Source of the DNA: WAOL01 sp964399035
Lineage (GTDB): Archaea; Thermoproteota; Thermoprotei_A; Sulfolobales; NBVN01
Assembly: GCA_964399035.1 (NCBI GenBank)
Contig: CAYNPH010000027.1
Coordinates: forward strand, 12,439 to 76,438
Direction of reading: 5' to 3'
DNA: 64,000 bases
The notes below the pieces were generated by a model. The model was not told where the DNA came from. It worked only from the letters and a program-made list of their open reading frames with translations, and ran no database searches. Numbering within the stretch: the first letter of the stretch is position 1; every line of letters starts with the position of its first letter. Of this stretch, positions 9,156 through 17,727 are shown one piece after another. The translations under genes were made by a program, and so were the position numbers.

Positions 9156-9951
9156 CCCTCAAGGTCTCCTTAACCTCCTCCTCACGCAGGGACGTCACTA
9201 TTATCGCCAGTGAGAGGCCAGCGCTCACGGCGAACGCCTCGAAGAGGTTGTAGAAGAGTAGTGACCCCCCGGTGGGTGTCCCGCTGAAGTAGGCTGGGAA
9301 AGCTAGTGGTGAGCCCACGCGTTCCTGGTTCTGGAAGATGTACGCATTAGCCCCCACCACTAAACCAACGATGAGTAACGCGACGGCCGTCAGCGCTATG
9401 CCTATGAGTCCCGTGCTCCTCATGGCTAGGAGCACCCTCTTACGTATGCCGTGCTTCGCTAGGGTGTCGATGGAGTAAGTAACAAGGGCTAAGACCGTGG
9501 CCACGGCTATCGTTGCGCCGCCCTGGAAGCCACCACCCGGGGTTAGCCATCCGTGCATGGTTATCGATATGCCGGCCAGTACTATGAGGGGCATTAATAT
9601 CCGCGTCGTGGTCTTAACTATTAGTGACATCCCTCCCTTACCTAACCCTACCTTCACCTTACACCCGTGCGTTAGTGCGACGACTGAGATTATTGCTAGG
9701 AACATCACGGCCGTCTCGAAGTACGTGTCAAGCCCTCTATAATCCCACACGATAGCCGTAACACCTTCAGGGGCTAGGGCGCTGTAGACAATCTTCGCTG
9801 GATTGTAGGTCAGTAAGATGTAGTTCAGTGCTAGAGTCCTTAGCTCGGATCTCACGGGCACCGGGCCTATCCCGCCCAAGAACATCGCGTAGCTCAGGAG
9901 GAGGGCGAGCGCGACGATCGAAGCCGCAACAACTAGGTCTGTGACTCTCAT
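9139..9951 (-). CDS. mrpB: MrpB (MbhE-MbhF-type fusion) antiporter subunit
   Basis: 270 residues. The N-terminal ~100 correspond to MbhE or the MrpA C-terminal piece (WDYRGLDTYFETAVMF). The rest is the MnhB domain, recognised by GWLTPGGGFQGGATIAVATVLA and four helices. The same fused arrangement is repeated in the second Mrp-like cluster at 46,793-47,563. It lies 2 bases downstream of the DUF4040 gene, so translation is likely coupled. Confidence 0.9.
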   Translation of the reverse strand: MRVTDLVVAASIVALALLLSYAMFLGGIGPVPVRSELRTLALNYILLTYNPAKIVYSALAPEGVTAIVWDYRGLDTYFETAVMFLAIISVVALTHGCKVKVGLGKGGMSLIVKTTTRILMPLIVLAGISITMHGWLTPGGGFQGGATIAVATVLALVTYSIDTLAKHGIRKRVLLAMRSTGLIGIALTAVALLIVGLVVGANAYIFQNQERVGSPLAFPAYFSGTPTGGSLLFYNLFEAFAVSAGLSLAIIVTSLREEEVKETLRGEGVE

Positions 9952-9953
9952 GG

Positions 9954-10208
9954 CTACTCATCCACCTTATCAGTTTTCTTAATTAGGAGTAAGACAATGG
10001 CTGGGTATATGCCGACACCCACAGGGAGGTAGACCAGCACGATGTCTGGGGCCATTAAGAGGAAGTAAATCAACGCGTACATCGTGCTCTGCACGGCGGA
10101 GAACACCACCGCCTGAACTAAGTTCCTCTCAACTATGGCTAAGTACGTGAACACTATGGACGTTACTGCGGCCACAGCCATTAGGAGTGCGGCAATAAGC
10201 CCTATCAT
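9954..10208 (-). CDS. DUF4040 (MbhD/MrpA-fragment) membrane subunit
   Basis: 84 residues, three hydrophobic helices. It matches the DUF4040 domain that is fused into MrpA in bacteria and free-standing (MbhD) in archaeal systems. The family usually has an acidic residue in a TEAAVG-like motif after APDVAL. Here the corresponding stretch reads APDIVLVYLPVGVGIY, with no Glu. The second half ends in a basic-acidic tail. It overlaps mrpG by 4 bases. Confidence 0.8.
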   Translation of the reverse strand: MIGLIAALLMAVAAVTSIVFTYLAIVERNLVQAVVFSAVQSTMYALIYFLLMAPDIVLVYLPVGVGIYPAIVLLLIKKTDKVDE

Positions 10209-10609
10209 TTACCCTCCACCTCCTCCCTCTTCCTTAACGCGTTATGCACGCATGGTTCAAGCGGTGCCGCCCTAGCCTTCAGCGTGGCCCTAGCCAACGC
10301 GTGCGCGCCTGCCTGCCCTAGGATCATTATCATTAAGCCCGTGGTGAAGGAGACACCGGCAACGAAGAACCTGTAATCCCCTAACTCAGGGGATCCTAGG
10401 GCTATCAGGCCAGCCCCGAAGGCTGGAACCACGGCACCCCCGATGGCTCCGACAGTGGCGGCGTGGAGCCTAACGAAGAAATTCGGAAACCTGTTGATCC
10501 CTATAGCGGCCGCTATGTCGCAGAAAGCGCCTACCGCCACGAGTATGAGTCCAACCACCGAGCATACGGTCTCCCACAGCACCTCAATCACCCATCTCCT
10601 TAGACTCAA
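10205..10609 (-). CDS. mrpG: MrpG/MnhG antiporter subunit
   Basis: 134 residues with three hydrophobic helices. The signature FPNFFVRLHAATVGAIGG is diagnostic for MnhG, a small structural subunit of Mrp and Mbh complexes. It overlaps mrpF by 26 bases, suggesting either the internal start is a little later or translation is tightly coupled. Confidence 0.92.
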   Translation of the reverse strand: MSLRRWVIEVLWETVCSVVGLILVAVGAFCDIAAAIGINRFPNFFVRLHAATVGAIGGAVVPAFGAGLIALGSPELGDYRFFVAGVSFTTGLMIMILGQAGAHALARATLKARAAPLEPCVHNALRKREEVEGK

Positions 10610-10862
10610 GGTACTTGGCCACGTAGATATCTAGGGCGTAGATCCAGAGCGCCAGCACTAATGCAGTCGTTACCATTATGGGTGCCTTAAACAGCACGGA
10701 GAGAATTGTCAGGAATGCCGCTAGGTCAAAGCCTAAAGCATCAACAGCTAGAACCCTATCCGATACCGTGGGACCTTTCAGCACCCTAACAGCGTACAGG
10801 ACTAGCGCGACGATGTACAGGGGGATCAGGCAGGAGAGCGCTAGGCTCACAAAACCCTCCAC
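10584..10862 (-). CDS. mrpF: MrpF/MnhF antiporter subunit, first gene of the operon
   Basis: 92 residues, three hydrophobic helices. The motif KGPTVSDRVLAVDALG is the MnhF signature with its conserved Asp residues. GTG at 10862 starts the operon that runs leftward for at least 10.8 kb to the window edge. An A/T-rich box A (AAAATATTTT, 10901-10910) lies about 40 bases upstream, giving a short leader. Confidence 0.9.
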   Translation of the reverse strand: MEGFVSLALSCLIPLYIVALVLYAVRVLKGPTVSDRVLAVDALGFDLAAFLTILSVLFKAPIMVTTALVLALWIYALDIYVAKYLESKEMGD

Positions 10863-10900
10863 TCAAAGGACACCATGAAGTGTAGAGTAGGGGATAACTA

Positions 10901-10910
10901 AAAATATTTT
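10901..10910 (-). promoter_or_regulatory. Box A promoter of the Mrp-hydrogenase operon
   Basis: AAAATATTTT, self-complementary, stands out in a GC-balanced background about 43 bases before the mrpF GTG. Transcription would start near 10880 and leave a leader of about 15-20 bases. The divergent padR gene begins 72 bases away, so the PadR protein could act on this region; that is inference. Confidence 0.45.
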
Positions 10911-10981
10911 TCACCAACACGACAATCTTTTCTCAACCCAGCACCAACAGCAACGCACTTAAGCTAGGTAGTAAAAGACCT

Positions 10982-11488
10982 ATGTCGGTCGATAGGTTGG
11001 CGCCAGAGAGGAAATCACCCATCGAGGTCGAGCGGCTGAGGCTACTCGTGCTACATTACTTAGAGAAACAACCAATGCATGGATACGGGTTAATGAAGAG
11101 CATAGGTGAGTTATTCGGCGTAAACTCACCGAGTCCAGGATCGCTTTACCCGTTACTTAAGGTCATGCGGGAGGAAGGCCTCATTAAGGTGGTTGAGGAA
11201 TCTCACGGGAAGGGCAGGAAGGCCGTACGCGTTTACAGCCTCACGAAGAGGGGTAAGGAATACCTTAAGAAGCATATGGATGAGCTGAGAGACGTTCTAC
11301 TCAAGGCTTCAGCCATCCGCCAATTCGCTGAGTTAGGCGGTATGGAGCTCATGAAATGCTTAGGCACGATAATGAAGTCCCTCAGTACATTAAGTGACGA
11401 GCAGAAAGAGGTATTGAGTAGGGCGTTGGCGGAATGCTCAGAAATACTGAGGAAAGCGATGAAGGAGAGCGGGCTTAAGTGTGAGTGA
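10982..11488 (+). CDS. PadR-family transcriptional regulator
   Basis: 168 residues. Residues ~20-95 form the PadR winged helix (LEKQPMHGYGLMKSIGE, SPGSLYPLLKVMREEGLI, YSLTKRGKEYLKKH). The C-terminal helices probably form the dimerisation arm. The ATG lies about where transcription should begin given a weak box A (ACTTAAGC, 10957-10964), so it is probably leaderless. It is divergent from the Mrp-hydrogenase operon and 8 bases from a DUF72 gene. It may sense a small molecule and repress itself or a neighbour. Confidence 0.9.
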   Translation: MSVDRLAPERKSPIEVERLRLLVLHYLEKQPMHGYGLMKSIGELFGVNSPSPGSLYPLLKVMREEGLIKVVEESHGKGRKAVRVYSLTKRGKEYLKKHMDELRDVLLKASAIRQFAELGGMELMKCLGTIMKSLSTLSDEQKEVLSRALAECSEILRKAMKESGLKCE

Positions 11489-11496
11489 GGGGCGTG

Positions 11497-12241
11497 ATGC
11501 CCTACGCCTAAGGCCTACGTCGGTACGAGCGGGTGGATGTATGACTGGAACCCTGACGGGTTCGACTGGTACGCTAAGTATTCAAACCTAAACGCGGTTG
11601 AACTCAACGCAAGCTTCTACAGGTTCCCTTTCCCCAACCAGGTTAAGTCGTGGGCCAGTAAGACAGAGCGCTTAGCTAGAGGCAGGTTAAGATGGGCAGT
11701 AAAGGTAACTAGGCTAGTAACTCATGTCCACCTACTCAATGAGCGGGCGCTAAAGCCTTGGAGAGCTTTCCTAAGGACTATGAAACCCCTAGACAAGTAC
11801 GTAGACTTCTACCTCCTCCAGCTACCGCCCAGAGCGAAACCCACAAAACCCTTCGTTAGGAGGCTCGCGTCCTTCCTTGAAGAAGCGGTTAAGGACGTTG
11901 GGAAATGGCGCGTAGCTATTGAATTCAGGGATGAGGCATGGTTCAGTGATGAGTGGGTGGAGTACTGCGCCTCCCTAGGGGTGACGTATGTTAGTGTTGA
12001 CTCCCCCCAAGCAACATACGTGCGGTCTTCCGGGCCGGTAGCTTACGTGCGCATGCATGGCCGGGAGTTCTGGTACGCTCACTACTACACTGACGAGGAA
12101 CTAGATGAGGTAGCGTCGGCTCTAAGCAAGTTAAGCGTTAAGGCGGCCTACGTGTTCTTCAATAACGACCACGACATGCTTGAGAACGCCCAAAGATTCA
12201 TGATTAAGTTGACGGGGGAGTACGGCTTCAAGCCAGGTTAG
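11497..12241 (+). CDS. DUF72 family protein, start separated by an apparent +1 frameshift
   Basis: DUF72 TIM-barrel protein of unknown biochemical function. The family begins with a VGTSGW-like strand. Here YVGTSGWMYDW is encoded, but no ATG, GTG or TTG precedes it in frame after the stop at 11495. An ATG at 11497 with GAGGGG four bases upstream is in the wrong frame and would stop after four codons. Dropping one C from the CCC run at 11500-11502 joins that ATG perfectly and gives MPTPKAYVGTSGW and 247 residues. The unshifted reading from ATG 11537 would lose the first strand. Either a sequence error or real frameshifting. It follows padR by 8 bases. Confidence 0.8.
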
Positions 12242-12312
12242 TTTAGATTAAGGTAAGAGCTTCATACAGTGTAGGACTACTTAAGCGAAAAAGGAGAGTC
12301 TGTTGGTGTTAG

Positions 12313-15300
12313 TTACTTACTCCTTCGCGCCAGCACTAGGGTTAGGGCCGCTAGAATTAGCGCTATTACTGCTAAGGCTATTGAAGCGTTAGCAAATGCT
12401 CTAACACTCGACGCTTCATCCAGGGCTTGCTGCCCTGCTTGACCCACCTTGCTTATCTCGCCCTTAACGTAGCTCTTTAAGGACGTTAAGTCACCCTCAA
12501 GACTACTTACCTTTGACTTCAGCGTCGTTAACTCGTCATGCATGCCAGAGCACGTTACCTCGAGCTCTCTGATCTTGCCAGTGGCTTGACTTAATTCGTT
12601 TACGTTCTCTGCAATTGATTTAATTGAGGTCTTCAGGTCCTCCAGGAGCTTCTCTAGGTTACCTACCTTGCTCTGCAGGTTGGATATGGCGGTCGAGTCC
12701 TTGTAGGCTATCCCAGATATTTCGTTCTCAAGCTTCTTTAGCTGCTCCTGAAGCGACGTTAAGGCTCCCTGATTACTTGTGGCTGAGTTCAGGAGTATTA
12801 TGGCTGGCACCACCTCATTTACAAGGTTAGAGAATGGCTCAGTAACCTCGCTGAGCTTGCTTGACGCGCTCACCTTACTAAAGTACTCGTTAGCCCTGTC
12901 AAGGACGAATTCATAATACCCTGTGTACGGAGCTCCAAGCTTCTTTACTGCGGGCTCCAGGACTTCGAGTTCAGTTACTAGTTTACCGGAAAGCTCCTTA
13001 ACTAGTTCTAAGGTCTTCGCCTTTGCCTCGCTTGCTAGTGCCTCAGGGTTCGGCTTGAAGTAATCGGTTCCTGCCGTACTGAGCTCCTTCAAGAGTGATT
13101 CAGCCTCATCCTTAGCGGTAGCGTATTCCGTGATGCTTGTAGCAAGCATGATTGGGCCCTTAAGTAACTTCTTGGCGCTGTCCAGCTCCGCACCATACTT
13201 ACTTATGAGAGTTGACCATGCTAGGTCGCGGTACTCGTTCCACACGAAGTAGACCCATCCGTTAGCGCCTGAGTTTAACGCGTAATTTATTTCTGCCTTC
13301 ACGTCCTCGTACTTAACCCCGCCGTAAGCTTGGAGCCCGGCTAGGACCTTGTCAGAGGGGTTAACGTTATTCACGACGCTGAGGGCGTACTTAACCACTC
13401 TACCTACCCACGCCGGGCTCTTGCCCCAGTCCTTGTAGTAAGTCATCGGTATGAGCCAGTACCCGAGCTTAGCGAAGTCGGCGTAGTGCTGGGAGTAATG
13501 CACCCACTGCCACGCTTGGCCAGGTATGACGGCGCAGTACTCATGCCCAGTCTCTAGGTCGGTGCGGCACAGCGTTATGTTATCAGGGCCTTCCTCAGGC
13601 ATGACCGCTGCTGATAACGTAACCCTCTTACCTGTTGAGTCCACCGCATCCTTCACCTTCTCAAGTATGTTCACTACAGCCTGCCTGCGGAGCTCGAACC
13701 ACTTAACCACGTCCGGATCCTTCTCAACGTAGTACTTCTCGAATATTAGGCCGGGCTGAGGAGCTATGCTCTCATTCGGCATGCCGTAGTATGTCAGTAT
13801 GACGTACCTCTCAACCTTAGTCAGGTTTATGCCATGCTCCCTAGCTAGGGCGTAATCCTTCGGTCCGAAGCTGTAGACAACGTGAGGCCACCGTATGTAG
13901 TCTAGGTGTATCCCATCAACGTCGCATTTGGTAACCAGTTCCTTAGCTATCTCAGCAATATACTCCTGGTACGTGGTGTTGAATAACCGCACCCTGCTAG
14001 TTATTGGGTAGGGCGGCTTGAATTCACTTGGTGAAACCCATTTACCGCAGTGCCACATCGGGTCCTTGGCGCCCCAGAACTTATCGTACCACACTATTAT
14101 CCACGCATTGAGCCTTATGCCGTACTTGTGTAGGGCGTCGGCAAACAGCTTAACCACGTTAGTTAGGTTGTAAGGCTCCTTCCCATCCTTACCTGCTAGG
14201 GTTGGGACACCGTACTTCTTCCCCACGTCACTAGGCCATAGGAGTGTGCCACTAAGCAGCTTAACCTCTAGGAATACGTCGGTTATGTTATAGCTCTTTA
14301 ACTCCTTGGCCAGGTAATCCAGTGCTTCCTTTAATGCGTTGAGCTTCTGTTCTGTACTGACGCTAGCGGTGCCGTACTTCTCCCTAAGCACCGCTTCGTA
14401 AGCATTAGTTATGAGTGAAGGCCACATCCAGGTTCCAACGACCCGGCCTCCAAGCACGACCCTCTTCCCAGCCACGAAGTATATGGCGTTCCAAAGCATG
14501 CGCCAGTTATACTTACTCCCTAGGCGTGCTTTCGGCGCGCTACTTAGGTCGCCAGTGAGTAACTCTGGGTGCACGCTAAAGAGCACTATCTGGCCCGACC
14601 CATACGTTGAGTACGTTATAGCATACCCTTTACTCATGACCTTATCAGCATACGTGATGTTCAGACCTGATCCAGGGGTAAAGTACCCGTTCCCTAAGGT
14701 CTTTACGTAAGTTGCTAGTGGTGTAGGTGGTTGCACGTCTATGCCTAGGGTCGTGTCCTTGCCTAGGTCGTAGGGTATTAGCACAGGTCCATTCCAGTAG
14801 ATGAACTTCATCACGCCCTTGAAACCGTATGTGATCGGCATGTCCGCAGTTATGTTAACCTCAACCATACCCACGCCTAAGTACCATGTAGGCCAGTTCT
14901 TTAACGTGGCGTCAACCAGCTGTATCCATGACGTTGGTTCGTTGTAACCTTTTATGACGGCGTACGCACCAGCACATATGCCTATGAGTCCGCCGCCAGA
15001 GTAGACGAACTTAGCAACTACCTTGGATCCGCCCGGCCCTAAAGCTCTGGCGGTCGCCGTGCCGCTACCTGGAGGAAGTATTAGTAAGTCGTACTTACCC
15101 TTAAGTAGGTCCTCGATCGTTGAATTGCTTACTACGGTGTACTGGAAGTTCATGTCCTTAAGCACGTCAGGTAGCGATATCTCGCTTAACGCACCATTAT
15201 CGAACAGTGCTATCCTAGGAGGCTTAATCACTACGGCCGAGGCATGAGGCAACGACGCTATCTCCACGAGCTTAACGGACCCCCCACACTTACTTACGAG

Positions 15301-15621
15301 GTCTTCAATGGTCTGCAAGGTATCCTCGCTAAGATCCTTAAGCACTACGGTTCCTGGGGGGAGTTCGACGTTACCGACCTTAGCCGAGGTCAGCAGCCAG
15401 TAAAACTCGCCCTTACCGGAGCTAGCTAGTTTATTCAGCGTTATCAGTAGATCAACGGTTGCGTTAGCAACGCCAGTATCTGATGGGGGAGTATTAGGTA
15501 GTATTAGGGCGTAGACCCCACTGGAGGTAGCCTTAGTAGTCACTGTTATGGATAGACTTAGCGTTCCCAGTAGCACTAATGTAATTAATACTAATGCAGT
15601 AACATACGATTTTTTCTTCAT
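12313..15621 (-). CDS. Large surface protein: amidotransferase-like domain, glycoside-hydrolase-like barrel, coiled coil, membrane anchor
   Basis: 1102 residues. A signal peptide (~1-30) is followed by a class I glutamine-amidotransferase-like domain (~130-390) with a GGGLIGICAGAY nucleophile-elbow motif (Cys216). Next comes a GHL10/DUF187-type TIM barrel (~400-800) with WIIVWYDKFWG and DVDGIHLDYIRWP, whose Asp residues are likely catalytic. Then a helical, coiled-coil stalk (~900-1070) and one C-terminal transmembrane helix followed by ARRSK. The protein would stand off the cell surface on its stalk and act on polysaccharide or glycoprotein. The substrate is unknown. Transcribed from a promoter that overlaps a palindrome at 15,646-15,667. 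Confidence 0.85.
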   Translation of the reverse strand: MKKKSYVTALVLITLVLLGTLSLSITVTTKATSSGVYALILPNTPPSDTGVANATVDLLITLNKLASSGKGEFYWLLTSAKVGNVELPPGTVVLKDLSEDTLQTIEDLVSKCGGSVKLVEIASLPHASAVVIKPPRIALFDNGALSEISLPDVLKDMNFQYTVVSNSTIEDLLKGKYDLLILPPGSGTATARALGPGGSKVVAKFVYSGGGLIGICAGAYAVIKGYNEPTSWIQLVDATLKNWPTWYLGVGMVEVNITADMPITYGFKGVMKFIYWNGPVLIPYDLGKDTTLGIDVQPPTPLATYVKTLGNGYFTPGSGLNITYADKVMSKGYAITYSTYGSGQIVLFSVHPELLTGDLSSAPKARLGSKYNWRMLWNAIYFVAGKRVVLGGRVVGTWMWPSLITNAYEAVLREKYGTASVSTEQKLNALKEALDYLAKELKSYNITDVFLEVKLLSGTLLWPSDVGKKYGVPTLAGKDGKEPYNLTNVVKLFADALHKYGIRLNAWIIVWYDKFWGAKDPMWHCGKWVSPSEFKPPYPITSRVRLFNTTYQEYIAEIAKELVTKCDVDGIHLDYIRWPHVVYSFGPKDYALAREHGINLTKVERYVILTYYGMPNESIAPQPGLIFEKYYVEKDPDVVKWFELRRQAVVNILEKVKDAVDSTGKRVTLSAAVMPEEGPDNITLCRTDLETGHEYCAVIPGQAWQWVHYSQHYADFAKLGYWLIPMTYYKDWGKSPAWVGRVVKYALSVVNNVNPSDKVLAGLQAYGGVKYEDVKAEINYALNSGANGWVYFVWNEYRDLAWSTLISKYGAELDSAKKLLKGPIMLATSITEYATAKDEAESLLKELSTAGTDYFKPNPEALASEAKAKTLELVKELSGKLVTELEVLEPAVKKLGAPYTGYYEFVLDRANEYFSKVSASSKLSEVTEPFSNLVNEVVPAIILLNSATSNQGALTSLQEQLKKLENEISGIAYKDSTAISNLQSKVGNLEKLLEDLKTSIKSIAENVNELSQATGKIRELEVTCSGMHDELTTLKSKVSSLEGDLTSLKSYVKGEISKVGQAGQQALDEASSVRAFANASIALAVIALILAALTLVLARRSK

Positions 15622-15645
15622 TAGAACGCACCGTGAGGAAAATGT

Positions 15646-15667
15646 GTTACCTTATCATAAGGGTAAC
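15646..15667. promoter_or_regulatory. Palindrome overlapping the promoter of the surface glycosidase gene
   Basis: Ten-base arms GTTACCTTAT and ATAAGGTAAC face each other across a single C, with one extra G in the right arm. On the minus strand the centre (CTTATGATA) is also the best box A for the surface protein gene, whose ATG is about 34 bases away. A protein bound here would block TBP. The divergent prenyltransferase gene has its own promoter further right. Confidence 0.5.
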
Positions 15668-15766
15668 TTAAGTAAAGTTCTTCACAGGCATGAAAAATCA
15701 GCACTAATGCGAATCGCCCTTATCACCGTGCAACAAGCTTTAATTCCCGCACGCCGTAAGTCATTG

Positions 15767-16624
15767 ATGACTCCACGCGCGGGCCTCAGGAAAGCACGTG
15801 CATGGGCGGAGATCATCAGGCCGGGGAACTCCATAGTTATTGGTATGGGCGCCTTAACTGGGTACTTCGTGTCTGGCGGGCATAACTTGCTGGAGGCGCT
15901 GTTGCTTGCACTATCAGCCGCGTTGATAGGTGCTGCGGGGAACGTGATAAACGATTACTTTGATGTCGGGCCGGACACGGTAAGTAAGCCGTGGCGCCCA
16001 ATACCCTCAGGCAGGATTTCATTGGAGGAGGCGAGGAGCGCTTGGGCCTCACTGACGCTCACGGGGTTAATTATAGCGTTATTCGTTTCTTTGAAGTGCT
16101 TCTTCATAGCGCTGGTCGCTGCCCTGCTTCTCTACGCTTACTCATGGAGGTTGAAGAGGTTAGGGCTCCCAGGTAATGTAGTGATAGCATCCCTTTCACT
16201 CCTCGTCATTATTTACGGTGGCGTTGTTGCGCCTAATCCTGCGTACTCATTAATGCCGGGCGTGTATGCCTTCCTCGTGATCCTTGGGCGGGAACTCTAC
16301 AAGGGTGTTGAGGACGTGGGCGGTGACTCCAGGTACGGCATAAGGACCGTCGCATCAAGCCTAGGGATTAGCGTGGCGGTGCTCTGGGGAACGGTAGTGC
16401 TCTACATGCTCGTCACGATAAGCCCATTGCCCGCAATCGTCGGATATTGCTCAAACACGATCGCGTACTCTGTACTCGCTTTCCTCGGCGTTGACGTGCC
16501 CGTGCTTGTTGCTTCCGTCATGATGTTATCTAACCCCGTACGTAATGCGTGGAGAGCAACTAGAATCCTGAAGTTACCGCTTCTGGCGGGCTTACTAGCC
16601 TTCATCGCGGGGTGCTTGCCGTGA
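15767..16624 (+). CDS. UbiA-family prenyltransferase, probable digeranylgeranylglyceryl phosphate synthase
   Basis: Makes the second ether bond of archaeal membrane lipids (geranylgeranylglyceryl phosphate plus GGPP). The UbiA motif NDYFDVGPDTVSKPWRPIPSG carries the first Asp-rich site, and EDVGGDSRYGIRT the second. About eight membrane helices in 285 residues, the usual length. ATG 15767 is chosen because a box A (GCTTTAATTC, ~15738-15746) lies 25 bases upstream, predicting a leaderless start; the longer upstream reading is not supported. Coupled by a 4-base overlap to a polyprenol-kinase-like gene. Confidence 0.88.
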   Translation: MTPRAGLRKARAWAEIIRPGNSIVIGMGALTGYFVSGGHNLLEALLLALSAALIGAAGNVINDYFDVGPDTVSKPWRPIPSGRISLEEARSAWASLTLTGLIIALFVSLKCFFIALVAALLLYAYSWRLKRLGLPGNVVIASLSLLVIIYGGVVAPNPAYSLMPGVYAFLVILGRELYKGVEDVGGDSRYGIRTVASSLGISVAVLWGTVVLYMLVTISPLPAIVGYCSNTIAYSVLAFLGVDVPVLVASVMMLSNPVRNAWRATRILKLPLLAGLLAFIAGCLP

Positions 16625-17232
16625 GTAGATGGGGTGAAGTGGTGCGGGAAGTGAGAAGGAAGTCCATCCACATAATACCGGGGGTCATGGCGATCCCCGT
16701 AGTTGTTTGGGGCGGGAAGACAGTCTCGGTGCCAATAGCCGCGTTCTTCTTCACCTTATACTTACTTCATGAAGTGAGTCTGAGGATGAACCTGAAGTTT
16801 AAGGTTCCCATAGCGTACCACACCTACATGATGATGGCTCGCGAAGAGGAGATTAAGGGGAAGCACTTCCGAGGAGCCACGTACTTCTGGGGAGTAACGT
16901 TATTCCTAGTAGCGTTACTCCCACCCATACACGCTGCTGCGTCAGTCATGGTCTCGGCTTTCGGGGATGCTGCAGCGGCGATAGTTGGTAAGGCGGTGGG
17001 CGGGCCAAGGCTCCCCCTAGTTCCCCGGAAAACCCTCGCTGGAACCACGGCCATGTTCTTAGCTGGGACGGCGTCGTGCTTAGCAGTCGGTTTACCGGTA
17101 CTCATCGCCTTACTTACCGCAATGACGTCAACTATCGCGGAGTGGCTCTGCAAGAGGTCGGTCGATGATGAGTTAACGGTGCCTGTGGTGGCAGCCGTAA
17201 CGATCACTATTGCCGTGAATGTACTTAAGTAG
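16621..17232 (+). CDS. Dolichol/phytol-kinase-like membrane enzyme (CTP-dependent polyprenol kinase family)
   Basis: About 203 residues with six or seven hydrophobic helices. Motifs RKSIHIIPG, SAFGDAAAAIVGK and KTLAGTTAMF match the family of SEC59, VTE5/VTE6 and related CDP-diglyceride synthases. Coupled by a GTGA overlap to the DGGGP synthase gene, so a role in phosphorylating or recycling geranylgeraniol-type alcohols for lipid synthesis is likely. GTG 16621 is preferred to GTG 16612 because of the overlap and GGGGTG upstream. A CDP-archaeol synthase function cannot be excluded. Confidence 0.8.
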   Translation: MSRWGEVVREVRRKSIHIIPGVMAIPVVVWGGKTVSVPIAAFFFTLYLLHEVSLRMNLKFKVPIAYHTYMMMAREEEIKGKHFRGATYFWGVTLFLVALLPPIHAAASVMVSAFGDAAAAIVGKAVGGPRLPLVPRKTLAGTTAMFLAGTASCLAVGLPVLIALLTAMTSTIAEWLCKRSVDDELTVPVVAAVTITIAVNVLK

Positions 17233-17288
17233 GCAACTACAGGGGCATTAAGGTGTGAGGCAAGTAAAAAGAGTATTTGGGTTGAAGT

Positions 17289-17702
17289 TTAACCTCCCTT
17301 CTCCTTAACGAGCCTCCTTAGCTCCTCAATGCGCTCCTCAACACTCCTCAGCTCATCCTGCAGATCCTTTAGACTAGCCTCGAGCTCCTTCTTGTACTCC
17401 TCCAGCATCGCTAGTTCTTCCTCGGGACTCTGAGGTGCTGGAGGGCCATAGGGGTATGGGTAGGGCGCTGGCGGTGCTGCCCACCATGGTGGCGGGTAGT
17501 AGGGCGGCGGGTATGGTGGGCCGTACCAGTAGCCTCTCTGTATTGTGTCCTCCTTGCTTTGGGTCTCCTTCTCCGCGCTCTCCGTCTCTGGGGGTCTCTC
17601 AGCCCACCAAGGCCCTGGAGGGCCGTAGGGTGGACCGTACTGCCATGTTCTCCTTCTCCACCAGCGCCTCCATCCCCATCCGTAACCGTAGCCGTAACTC
17701 AT
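17289..17702 (-). CDS. Tyr/Pro/Trp-rich protein with C-terminal coiled coil
   Basis: 137 residues of unusual composition. The start is MSYGYGYGWGWRRWW, followed by two Pro-Tyr-Trp-rich stretches (GPPYPPPYYPPPWW, PYPYPYGPPAP) around a charged linker, then a heptad-like coiled coil from about residue 92 to the end. No family with a known function is recognised; DUF5320-like proteins have a comparable plan. It lies 25 bases downstream of another Trp-rich gene, in the same direction, so the two are probably co-transcribed and may interact. The coiled coil suggests an oligomer. Confidence 0.75.
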   Translation of the reverse strand: MSYGYGYGWGWRRWWRRRTWQYGPPYGPPGPWWAERPPETESAEKETQSKEDTIQRGYWYGPPYPPPYYPPPWWAAPPAPYPYPYGPPAPQSPEEELAMLEEYKKELEASLKDLQDELRSVEERIEELRRLVKEKGG

Positions 17703-17727
17703 GATTCACACCTCCTACTTTATTGTC

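Noticed and set aside
15548..15766. 73-residue extension at the start of the prenyltransferase
   Set aside because: It runs across the divergent gene's promoter, has no membrane-protein character, and the box A fits ATG 15767.
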